Below, piece after piece: positions 9,971-36,846 of a DNA stretch of 64,000 bases. The stretch is taken from assembly GCA_020137815.1 (NCBI GenBank), contig CM035354.1, forward strand, positions 3,383,342 to 3,447,341, given 5' to 3'. Source of the DNA: Hormiphora californensis (lineage: Eukaryota; Ctenophora; Tentaculata; Cydippida; Pleurobrachiidae). The notes under the pieces are model-generated. The model was not told the origin of the DNA. It ran no database searches and saw nothing but the letters and a program-made list of their open reading frames with translations. The stretch's first letter is position 1; each line of letters begins with the position of its first letter. The translations under genes were made by a program, and so were the position numbers.

Positions 9971-12928
9971 TCAATATACGTTGATTCCTTTGCATTTGGC
10001 AAATTTAGGATTAGAAATCATATAATTCACGTAGGCATCACGCCCGTCAGCACGTAGTTTATCATAAATCAATGAGCTAAGCTCCCAGAATTGGCCATTG
10101 GAAGGTAAACCAGCTGATGTAATCCCCACCTTGTACTTCTCCAAACGGGCTTTGAAAGCATTTACTGATGGGGCTTCTTTCACTGTCGCAGGTAGCTTGT
10201 TCCAGTAATTGGCACATCTGTTAAAAAGCACAGAGTCACCCTTGGAGTCTTTCAGGATGTTTGCACCACTCCTCGACAAACGAAACAAGTCCTGCCCGTA
10301 TCGAACCTTTCCAGTGATGATCTTGTATGCCTCGATCAGATCACCCCGCATTCGTCTCTCTAGGAGAGTTGTAAGTTCAAGTTCCTTCAGTCGCTCTTCA
10401 TAAGTGAGAAGCCCGATTCCATCAATCAGTCTGGTGAACGATCTCTGAACATCCTCCAATTCCATGATCAGCTTCCAGTAACCATGAGATGCTGGAGGAT
10501 TCCAAATCTGAACTGCATATTCAATGTGCGGTCGAATAATTGTTCTAAATATGTTCAGCATGACTTCCTTGCTTCGGCTGATGACATTCCTGGTGACCCA
10601 TGCTGTGACAGATTTGGCCTTCTTGATGGCAGCCCTGGCGTTTTGATCCCAGTGAAGGTCACCAGAGGTTCCAACACCAAGGTCCTTCTCATAAGAAACT
10701 TCAAGCAGAAGATCCCCGTGCAGATAATACGGAAGATGAGGATTCTTCGCACCAACATGGAGAACCTTACACTTCCTGTCTTGCACGTTGAACTTCAGGA
10801 GCCACTTCCTTTCCCATTCCTGTAGAGCCACGAGATCTTCTTGCGCCACCTGATGATTCTCCGTACTTGTCACCAGCTTTAGATCGTCTGCAAAGAGAGA
10901 GACAAAACTCGATATTCCACCGGGAAGGTCGTTGATGTATAAGAGAAACAAAATTGGGCCCAGGACTGTGCCCTGGGGCACACCTGACATCACCTCAAAA
11001 AGCTCAGAGAAAGTGCTCCCAACTCTGACTGAGAACCGCCGACTCGAGAGAAAACTTTTTATGATGTTGCATGTTTTTCCTCTGATCCCATATCTCTCCA
11101 ACTTTATAAGCAACCGTTTGTGTGGGACCGTATCAAATGCCTTTTGAAAGTCAAGGTAGAGGATGTCAGCACTCCCTCCTGAGCTGAGTATTTCATTAAC
11201 TCTGTCCATGCACTCAAGTAGATTAGACACGCACGATTTGCCGGGTAGGAAACCATGCTGCTCTGCAGCAAACAGTGGGGCAGCGAACGAAAGAATATGG
11301 TTCCGTAGTATCTTCTCGAAAACCTTAGCCAACACACATGTTAGACTTATAGGACGATAGTTGGATGCCTTAGCTTTATCGCCCTTTTTATGGAGTGCAG
11401 TCACATGTGCTGTTTTCCAAAGTTCAGGGATCGTCTCTGTGTCATAGCACCGCTGAAATAGATCTGCAATCAGCTGTACGACAAACCGATTATCTGAAAG
11501 AGATTTCAGGAGCTTAGGATGAATTCCGTCCGGTCCGAAGGATTTGCTGATATTCAATTTTGAGAGGTGATTTTCTACGGTGAAGCGGTCGAAAACAAGG
11601 TCTTCGATCACTCGATCAGTTTCCGTTTCGATTGTGAATGTAGGAGGGTCTTCATTGACAAAAGTACTGGCGAAGAAAGTCCCGAGCTCGTCTGCCGTTT
11701 CCTTTGCAGAGCTGATAACTCGTCCATCAGAGGCTTTTAGCCCTGAAATAGCAGACTTGATTTTGCGTTTCCCATTCAGATAGCTGTAGAAACCTTTAGT
11801 ATTTGACTTGAGATTTCTAGTGATCTTGTACTCATGAGATGAAAGAGCTCTGCGCAGTGTTGAGCCGAACAACTCCTCCTCACGTAATGCAGCTCTCAAA
11901 TTCTTGCCAGTTGGAAATTCGTCGAATACAGCCCAACATTTCTCTTTCTTGTTTCGAGCCCTAACCAAGTACGGCGTGTCCCAGGGAGATTTAGTCTTTA
12001 TGCAGCCAGTTCTCGTGACACTGATCTTAGTAACAGGCACTGCCTCGGATATGACCGTAAGGTTTCTCAAAACAAGTCCCCATAGGTCGTCCACTGAGTC
12101 AGATGGATCATAATCCCAAAAAAGATTGCTAGCTTCAGTCTGAATCTGCTCCTTGGTAATTTTTGACCAATTCCTCTTCTCTGTAGAGATGTAATCACTG
12201 TCATTAGCAACTCTCCATGAACTGATAACTCCCACATGATCTGATTTACCCAGAGGTGCTGTTATCTCGAAACCTTTAAAAATTGTGAGGTCAGAAGTAA
12301 GGACGTTATCGAGGGTTGAAGACTGAAGAGTAGAGGAGACGACACGCTGGCGAGTTTTAACATCGTCACCGATAACCCACCTGAGGCCATGGTTGACAAA
12401 AAAATCTAAAAACAGCTGCTGGATCACATACTTTTGATTACATGTATCTTGCGGGCAATTAACCACACCATTATCCCATGAAACATCTGGAAGATTGAAA
12501 TCCCCCATGAAAATTAGTTCATGATCATTGCACTTTGAATTTACTAAAGCGGACAAGTTAGTGATCATGTCAACACAGTATGTATACGATGCAGCAGGTG
12601 GTCTGTAAACTACAACAACTAAAATATTTACAGCGTCAGTTTTGATTGAAACTGCAACAGAATCATGGACATTGATTTTGACTTCCTGAGAGATGAGGGT
12701 ATTATGGACATATATACACGAACCCCCTCCTTTACCAACAGCCCTATCAGTTCTAAATAGTCTAAAGTTAGGAACTACTACTTCTGCATCGATAACATCA
12801 TCCCCAAACATTGTTTCTGTAATTCCCAAAATCTTGCAGCCACTTTCCCCCGCTACAATGCTCAATTCACTAATCTTATTTTTCAAGTCGTTTGCGTTTG
12901 TATAAAAAAGTTTTATGGTACTTTCCAT
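9971..12928 (-). CDS. LINE ORF2: apurinic endonuclease plus reverse transcriptase
   Basis: 985 aa, uninterrupted. Residues 1-240 form an APE-type endonuclease: YTNANDL near 9, GITETMF at 35-41, the catalytic MGDFN at 141-145 and SDH at 229-231. Residues about 460-750 form the reverse transcriptase: FGPDGIHP, then YLDFQKAFDTVPH at 591-603, GVPQGTVLGP from 649 and the catalytic FADD at 679-682. The rest is the usual thumb and C-terminal region with WN.LP near the end. The protein nicks target DNA and copies the element RNA in place. The domain order and ORF1 partner fit the Jockey/CR1/L2 group; the exact clade needs a tree. Confidence 0.95.
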   Translation of the reverse strand: MESTIKLFYTNANDLKNKISELSIVAGESGCKILGITETMFGDDVIDAEVVVPNFRLFRTDRAVGKGGGSCIYVHNTLISQEVKINVHDSVAVSIKTDAVNILVVVVYRPPAASYTYCVDMITNLSALVNSKCNDHELIFMGDFNLPDVSWDNGVVNCPQDTCNQKYVIQQLFLDFFVNHGLRWVIGDDVKTRQRVVSSTLQSSTLDNVLTSDLTIFKGFEITAPLGKSDHVGVISSWRVANDSDYISTEKRNWSKITKEQIQTEASNLFWDYDPSDSVDDLWGLVLRNLTVISEAVPVTKISVTRTGCIKTKSPWDTPYLVRARNKKEKCWAVFDEFPTGKNLRAALREEELFGSTLRRALSSHEYKITRNLKSNTKGFYSYLNGKRKIKSAISGLKASDGRVISSAKETADELGTFFASTFVNEDPPTFTIETETDRVIEDLVFDRFTVENHLSKLNISKSFGPDGIHPKLLKSLSDNRFVVQLIADLFQRCYDTETIPELWKTAHVTALHKKGDKAKASNYRPISLTCVLAKVFEKILRNHILSFAAPLFAAEQHGFLPGKSCVSNLLECMDRVNEILSSGGSADILYLDFQKAFDTVPHKRLLIKLERYGIRGKTCNIIKSFLSSRRFSVRVGSTFSELFEVMSGVPQGTVLGPILFLLYINDLPGGISSFVSLFADDLKLVTSTENHQVAQEDLVALQEWERKWLLKFNVQDRKCKVLHVGAKNPHLPYYLHGDLLLEVSYEKDLGVGTSGDLHWDQNARAAIKKAKSVTAWVTRNVISRSKEVMLNIFRTIIRPHIEYAVQIWNPPASHGYWKLIMELEDVQRSFTRLIDGIGLLTYEERLKELELTTLLERRMRGDLIEAYKIITGKVRYGQDLFRLSRSGANILKDSKGDSVLFNRCANYWNKLPATVKEAPSVNAFKARLEKYKVGITSAGLPSNGQFWELSSLIYDKLRADGRDAYVNYMISNPKFAKCKGINVY

Positions 12929-12954
12929 TGAGTATGATTGTAGTCTCTGAGTAG

Positions 12955-14028
12955 CTAGATAGTCGCAACGTTGCCGGAGTTTCCCTGAACCGCGAGACGG
13001 CTCCTCCTCTTCTGCCTTGCGAGATAGTTGGCCTTCCTCTCCGCCTGGGACAGGTCTGCATTTACCCAGTACTGAACATTGTTATTGTCACTGACCTTCT
13101 GTCCGTTCCCATACCTATGAATCCTGCTAGCCATCTCTGGTGTCGCAAGACTCAAAATCAGAGGTCGGGGCTCCTTCCTATCCTTGTTTGATCCTGTACC
13201 GAGAGGGGATCCAGGTCGGAAACATCTAATGATGTCCTCCCGGGAGACGTTGTGGTCCTGCAGGAGCTCAAGAGCAACATTGATGTCACTCTCAGTCCGC
13301 TCCTTCACTTCCTTGCAGCTGCTCTCTTCTACATTAGAGATCACGATGTTTCGAGTACGTCGATCTCGGTCGACCATATTCGCCTCCTGTTTAGCAGCAG
13401 TCTGTGATATGATGGCAGACTGGTTCTCTTGAAGTGCTGAACCCAAGCTCTTCTCAAAGCAAACTTTTGTTTGTTTCTCGATGGCACTGGTCGACTCTTT
13501 TAAAACTTCCGCAAACGTCTTTTTCATTTCGGTAGTGTTCATGACCTTTTCCATTGCCTCTTTAAGGGATCCCTTCACACTGTCCTTCACTGCAGCTTTC
13601 ACTTCTCCCTTTACTGATACATTCGCTGGATGCTCCTTGATCACCTTCTCCATTCGCTCGAATCCTTCAGTGATAGATGAATTCGTAGACCGATCCTTCA
13701 TCATATCCTCTATTCTTTTCAGAGTCTCGCCATTCAAAGAGCTCTCCGTACACTGGGATCGGGTTGAGTTCTGGATCTCATCCAGTTTGGTGGTTATATG
13801 AAGCCAATAGGTGCTAATGTTCTTCTCCAGTCGATCGATGGTTGCAAAACCATGTGCCGCTCTCTTCAGTTCAGAGACTGCTTTAATCTGTGCCTCCTTC
13901 TCCTTTTTCAAATCTGGTTTATCTTTCGATCTCGTCTCGATCGTGAGAGGCTCCAACAATTTGATAACATTTGTAACACACGTATAACATGTCTTTAGGG
14001 TTGAGATCTCTTGTTGAAAGAGAGCCAT
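12955..14028 (-). CDS. LINE ORF1: coiled-coil RNA-binding protein
   Basis: 357 aa, directly upstream of ORF2. The N-terminal half is helical and charged with a coiled-coil character (LKKEKEAQIKAVSELKRAA, EGFERMEKVIKEH). The C-terminal half holds an RRM-like piece (RTRNIVISNVEES..., PRPLILSLATPEMASRIHR) and a basic end (ERKANYLARQKRRSR), typical of ORF1 proteins of L1/CR1-like LINEs that coat the element RNA. The start MALFQQEISTLK is the first Met in the frame; an overlapping Cys-rich frame at 13919-14101 is taken as noise. Confidence 0.85.
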   Translation of the reverse strand: MALFQQEISTLKTCYTCVTNVIKLLEPLTIETRSKDKPDLKKEKEAQIKAVSELKRAAHGFATIDRLEKNISTYWLHITTKLDEIQNSTRSQCTESSLNGETLKRIEDMMKDRSTNSSITEGFERMEKVIKEHPANVSVKGEVKAAVKDSVKGSLKEAMEKVMNTTEMKKTFAEVLKESTSAIEKQTKVCFEKSLGSALQENQSAIISQTAAKQEANMVDRDRRTRNIVISNVEESSCKEVKERTESDINVALELLQDHNVSREDIIRCFRPGSPLGTGSNKDRKEPRPLILSLATPEMASRIHRYGNGQKVSDNNNVQYWVNADLSQAERKANYLARQKRRSRLAVQGNSGNVATI

Positions 14029-14336
14029 TTCCTTGCTTCTTGCCCGTGCCGGTGATGGATGTTCTCAAATTTCTCGAGGTGCAGATAAGACAAGCAAGCA
14101 AAGTAAAGTAGAATTTCAGAAGTGAGTAGAATTTAGTTTTTTAGCGAGTAAAGACACGGGTATTATAGGGACGAGGGACGTATCACGCAGGTAAAGGAAT
14201 GTTTTTGGGGAACATTGGGAGAATGAAACACAATGTTCGGTAAATCATTGAAAAAATAATATATAAAAAGTTGTAATAAATTAGAACTTTGTCACGCATG
14301 TATTATGTGACGTGTGTGTCAGGTTGATTCAACCAA

Positions 14337-17132
14337 TTAGTCCGTCGTTTGTTCATCTGTTTTTTGTCGCTTTGCCCTCACTCGTTTCGAGTTTCGCACG
14401 AGACCCTTTTTAGTTGCCGGCTCCCATGATTTATCCACTTCCTTCTTTTTCCGTCCACTTCTTACAAACTTCTTTTTAGACTTTTTCACCGCATTTTCTT
14501 CCCAGTTTTCATCCTCTTCACTCCTTTCAGCCTCAACTTCTTCAGCCGTCACATGATCATTATCAGGGACATCAACTCCATTCTCAGGGACATCAGTCCC
14601 GGCTCCATTCTCAGGCCCAACAACCCCGGCCCCATTAGCAACACTCTCAGGTTGTGAAATAGTCACCCCAACCAACTCCTCTCCCCTCTTCTTATTAGTC
14701 CGGTGAACTCGATGGAAGTGTGAATCCAGTGCGGAATAAGTTTTAAACCGGTGATGACATCGCGTACATGAGAACGCCTTTACCGCATCATGATCCTCCA
14801 TGTGTTTTGTTAGAATTGATAACGTGGTGAAGGATCTGTTGCACTTTTGACATTGCAATTTCCGGCCAGCAGGGGTTGAATACTAGGTTGATACTGGTTG
14901 GTAGGAGATGGGGTTCAAACGCTTCTGATTTTACTGGTACTGGTGGCATTGGCATCACGGGGGAAGGGGCTGTGATAAGAGGAGCTGTGATAGCAGGGGC
15001 TGTAACAACATGGTGCAGCAGGGGCTGATAACCCTAGAGCCTTGTTTAGTGCTGATGTTACTATACTAGCGGTACCAAGTTGTAATTTGGTGTTCTGCTC
15101 ACTTGGTGGCTGATCAGTCTTCCCTACTTTGTTGCCACAGGTTAGGGAGAATTGTTTGTGGGACTTTAGTTGGGAGGCATGGGCAAATACTTGGCTGCAT
15201 GTAGAACACACGTTAGGAGTTCCTGGTAGTGACCTTCGATGTGACTTCATGTGCTGTGGGGAAAGATTGGTTAGGTACTGCAAGTGAAGTAGGAGAGAGA
15301 GAAGAAAAAAGAAAGAAAGAGATAAAGAGAGAGGTAAAGAGAGAGAAACTATCTCAGTTCTTACCTTATCAAGCATGGATGTGCTGGCAAAGTTAACACA
15401 ACATACTTTGCAGGGGAACATGAGTTGATCAGGAACCGTGCCAAACATGTGACATTCCAAATGTGTTGCCAATTCTGCAAAACATATGGTCAGTGATGTA
15501 AATCAGGATGATAATCATTACAAATAATAATAATAATAATAATAACTATGTTTGTATTCCGCCCATATCCGACAGGGACAGAGCAGTAGAACTGTTGCTG
15601 TCACTGAAGGATGATCTGAACGGTTAACATACTTGAATAGACCTGCCGACTAATCCTTAATATTGCACAAAAAATGGTAAAGAAAAAACAACGGCCCACA
15701 TAACTATCGGTAACTGAAAACATAACAGACTGAGATAGAGTCCTGGAACTCTAAAAAGATGGTTTAAAAGTCCAATAGATAGAAAACACTCGTGCTATGA
15801 AAAAACCCAAAACGTGCTTCACACTTCTGCTCGCCACGAGCCAAAATACAGAAAAAATAAAACAGGTACCAGCTAGAGCACATACCTCAGTAAGATGGAG
15901 AGAACACTCCTAGGACAATCAGGATTCACCGAAAGCCTCAATGAAGAGACTAGTCTTGAGCTTAGACTTGAAAGAGTCCACAGAGTCAATTGCTCTCAGA
16001 TCAATGGAAAGCTTATTCCAGATTTCAGGCAGATACACCGACGGACGTCTCCTCCTCAACTTAGAAGTTGCATTCACACTGGATAGCTTAGGATACCTCA
16101 GCTTGAGGCCATCAGGCTGAGCGTTTCCTCTGGTAGTCCGGATCACATGTAGTCCATCATCCACAGGGACCTGTTCCTGCAGGTACACTGGAGCCAAGCC
16201 ATGTACAATCTTGTACGCCATTAAGCAAACCTTGAACTTAACTCGCTGTTCAATCGGGAGGACGTGCATTTCACTCAAGTAGGGCATGTAACTGTCCTGG
16301 TGACCATACAGGCCATACACAAATCTGACACATGAGTTCAGAACTCGCTGCAAGCTATCCAGGAGCTTCTTTGGTAAGCCAGAATAAAGGACATTACAGT
16401 AGTCAAGTCTCGAAACGATGAGTTGCTTCACCAGAAGCATCTTGGTCGGTTTATCCAAACATCGGTTAACCTGCCACAAATTCTTGAGAAGCATTCCACA
16501 TTGCTTCTTAACACTGTTGATCTGCCTTTCCATCGAAATGTTACTGTCAAGGAATACACAAATCAAACATACATTATTTTACAGTCCTTTAAATATATTT
16601 AATTCTGTTTGTTTACCTTTGCAGTTTGGCAGGTCTTTGTTGCACAGTGAACACATTACAGATGCTTGTTGGTCACCGTGTTTACTGTGAATATGGGCCG
16701 TCATTTCAGGGAAGGTTTTGAACTCCCAGTGACACACCGGACACGCCGGACACGCCGGTGTACACTTCTTTCGCTGGCGGTAATCACTATTTGGAGTGTC
16801 AATGAAGTTTCCACGAGAAGTGGGGGTATCCAAACATTTGGGCTGAAATAGGAAATATTAACAAGCGATAAAATGGCAGTGTTTGTTTGATGTTCAAATG
16901 AACAGTAGGGTATACTTACTAGTGGCTTTGATGTTGGTAGATTTTCTGCAATAAGTCTTGTGATCAGCTGCTGGATATCTTTGCAAATGTCACTGTTTTT
17001 AGATTTAGCAACGGCCTTGTAAACGATGGGAACAATATCATTACTTATCATTCGTGGTAGATCAAACTTTAGGAAGTTAATCAGCAGCTCAACATTAAGA
17101 TCGGTTTGAGTACTCCTCGAGCATCCTGACAT
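14337..17132 (-). CDS. six-finger C2H2 zinc-finger protein
   Basis: Six minus-strand exons: 16920-17132 (ATG), 16617-16842, 15365-15474, 15076-15253, 14935-14999 and 14337-14882 (stop TAA). They join in frame into 445 aa. Six C2H2 or C2H2-like fingers are seen: CPVCHWEF...HIHSKH, CSLCNKDL...HLECH, CKVCCVNF...HMKSH (split by an intron), CSTCSQVF...H, CQKCNRSF...HMEDH and CTRCHHRF...HRVH. Between fingers 4 and 5 is a Pro/Ala/Thr-rich linker. The tail is acidic (EEVEAERSEEDENWEE) then strongly basic (KKSKKKFVRSGRKKK, a likely nuclear signal). It is probably a nuclear DNA-binding protein; the orthologue is not recognised. Two introns are very short (76 bp at 15000-15075 and 52 bp at 14883-14934); they remove what otherwise looks like frameshifts. 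A LINE fragment lies in the intron after exon 2. Confidence 0.8.
15515..16570 (-). mobile_element. 5'-truncated LINE fragment (RT C-terminal part)
   Basis: A minus-strand open frame at 15919-16566 encodes 215 aa of the region downstream of the reverse-transcriptase core: VSRLDYCNVLYSGLP, LNSCVRFVYG, HVLPIEQRVKFKVCLMAYKI and PEIWNKLSIDLRAIDSVDSFKSKL. It is followed by a 3' UTR and an (ATT)n tail at about 15523-15543. The endonuclease and catalytic domain are missing, as after incomplete reverse transcription. It lies in the intron between zinc-finger exons 2 and 3. It differs from the intact LINE at 9.8-14.3 kb, so it belongs to another family. Confidence 0.85.
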
Positions 17133-17800
17133 AGCCTGTACCGGAGAACTTGAGGACCTATGGGAGCAATGTTTTGTGTGTTGGCTTCCACTCACAAAAT
17201 GGAGTTTTATCTGTTATGGTCTGAACACGACAAAATAAAGAAACAGATAACAAAAAACAGAACATCTTTTTTTACAAAACAAAAGATCACAAACAAAAAG
17301 TTCGTTCGCGTTTTTGATCTGATTTTTAATTTTTTTAGTTGGCGCGCACTTTTAAGTGCGCTGCATTTGTAGCGCCGCGCACAATCGGCGCCGCGCGGAG
17401 GGAGCTCACGCGAACTAAAAAATCGTCAAAGTTTTGTGAACTCGATTTTTTTCATTTCCGCGTTCCCGTGTTCCGGTTCCCGTGCGACTGCCGACACGGT
17501 AGCTTCTTACGCACATGCCGCATGGTGCTGGTCATTGGTGCCTCCTCGTCGCATATGGGTTCTCCGTTCTATTTAACAATGATATTTAACAAATTGAATT
17601 CCGAATTCGCTGCACGGGAGACCCCGTTGACCCCCTATGCTGACATGGTGCTAAGTGCTTAGTCCTTACACGACATGACATGTGCTTGGCGATGTCTTAT
17701 GGCACACATTGAAATATGATTTCAGATTTTGTGTAGACCTCTTACATTGCATTTACGATACAATTCAATTGCCAACTTATTACCCAACCCCAATATCTAG
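17133..17800. promoter_or_regulatory. divergent intergenic region, likely shared promoters
   Basis: This 668-bp gap separates the zinc-finger start (17132, minus) from the first receptor start (17801, plus), so both promoters should lie here. A GC-rich, CpG-rich core at 17340-17420 contains several GCGCGC and GGCGCC blocks. An open frame across it has no Met start of note and no recognisable domain, and is not annotated. Confidence 0.45.
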
Positions 17801-35213
<17,413 letters not shown>

Positions 35214-36846
35214 GGGAGGACTTGAAAATATTTTAATTTAATTTTTAATTTTGACACAGATGCAGCAGGCCAAAATAGACACGACTGGGGCTGAGAGAGA
35301 GATTGATTTTGTAGATTGTACAGGTTGTAGGGCCAGTTATTTCTAGTCCTACAAGTGTATTCCCCCCTGTTTTCTGGGGCTTACACTGCGGTTCATGGGG
35401 ACTTCATTTAGCCATGGTGTGTTGAAATTTCGATTTACCAGTGGGATCAGAGTCAGACAATATTGAGAGAGGAAGAGAGGCAATTCAGGGACAAATATTT
35501 TGTATTTTATATAGGTAATAGCGTTATATTACCATTGTATATGGTGAAAATGACCCATGATACCCGGTACGACTAGGATACGATCATAGCATATCATTAC
35601 GGTATTTTCATTTCCTCTTTATTACCGTGATACCTCATACCCTAGACAATAGTCAAATATACCTCATAATGAATGATTGCTCATGTTGCAGTAACTCTAT
35701 GAACTAACGGAGTTTTAGTGAAGTCCTTTAATTACATTTGATTTTGAATCCTTGAATGTTGAAACCTAAAAAGATCAGGAAAAACAGAAATTGATGAATT
35801 AAGCGCTGATTTGTTCGTTTAGTTTGTATTGTAGTTATTTTGTATGATATTTTAATCAAAAATGGTGTCTATTTTATACCAAAAATTGCTTAATTACGGG
35901 CAATTAATTTAAAAATGGGTGTGAAAAACCTGTGGATTTTGGTACGCGCAAATCTACAGCCGCGCATAATGTGCGCGCGGTTATGAAAGTTTGTATCTCG
36001 CGCGCGGTAAATTTTCAAAATTGGTTTGTGCAAAAAAATTAAAAGTTTCCACAAAATTTTGTCGCGTTCCGCAAAAGAATTGGAATGCGCTGCAGCCCCC
36101 TCATGCGCGCACCCCCGCAACGAGGGGACTGGAGGGAATGCCGCGCGCGCGTTTGGCCTGATCCCGGCTGGGTCGAAGATAACTTTGCGGTCGAAAAAAC
36201 GGCGGTGCTTATAACTTTGGCTCCTGAAGTCCGTTTGACTTGATTCTTTCACCAGTTGTTAGATCTGACGATTATCTACCTTGCTGTTTTTGAGAGAAGT
36301 TAATTGGACTTAAGGAGGCTGAGCAATAGCCGTTGAAAGATGGGTTGTTTTCAAAAAGTGACGTCACAGATTCTTGCAGGGACACCTTTTTTAAAATTTC
36401 ATTCAAATTTTGATTTTACCGCACTCGATTTTGCGGAGTTTGGTTCATATCTCCTGTTTCTGATAAGATAGAGACCTGAAACCGGTTGCATTTGAAAGCT
36501 GTTATCTTCCTCTTTCCAACGCTACCAAAACGATTTCTGTACCTTATCTGGAACCGGAGATATGATTGATTATGTATTCCCCCCTAGCGCGGTATTCCCT
36601 CCAGGCCCCTTATATTATATTATAAGGGGCCTGCAACGTATGCCAAGCAAAAGAAGTTCAAAGGTGCCAGCCCCAGGTGATACACAGGAGACTCATCACA
36701 TTATGAAGTTCATGCGTGATATCGGGGTTTGAGGTGTCTCATGCTGTGGTGAGCATCCGCCCTGCTGTATGTCTCCTGGAGGCCTTTCAACTTGGCCCAA
36801 CTCAGCCAGAATTTTTTTGATAACTCAAATACAATTTCCTTAGGTA
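35214..36846. other. intergenic region between the two CCP receptors
   Basis: 3' flank of the first receptor and 5' flank of the second. It is AT-rich at first, then CpG-rich repeat-like sequence at 35930-36640 with a CRE at 36359-36366. A perfect 30-bp hairpin (AGGCCCCTTATAATATAA-type) is at 36603-36632. The sequence just before the second receptor's ATG ends tttccttag, which looks like a splice acceptor, so a 5' UTR exon may lie in this region. No coding exon was recognised. Confidence 0.45.

Larger units (their letters stand above)
9823..14300 (-). mobile_element. full-length non-LTR retrotransposon (LINE, CR1/L2-like)
   Basis: A minus-strand LINE with two intact open frames: ORF1 at 12955-14028 and ORF2 at 9971-12928, separated by 26 bp. 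A short 3' UTR runs into a (TTA)n tail at about 9823-9842. No frameshift or internal stop is visible, so it may be recent and still active. The 5' boundary is not visible; it must lie between 14029 and the zinc-finger stop at 14337. The element sits between the UBE2G2 start (9781) and the zinc-finger gene, in the same orientation as both. The 3' tail type matches the truncated LINE at 15.5-16.6 kb. Confidence 0.88.

Noticed and set aside
14915-15100. Frameshift in the zinc-finger gene
   Set aside because: A 76-bp GT..AG intron with correct phases explains the frame change.
17339-17662. 107-aa frame in the divergent promoter region
   Set aside because: No proper start, no domain, and it coincides with CpG-rich sequence expected of a promoter.
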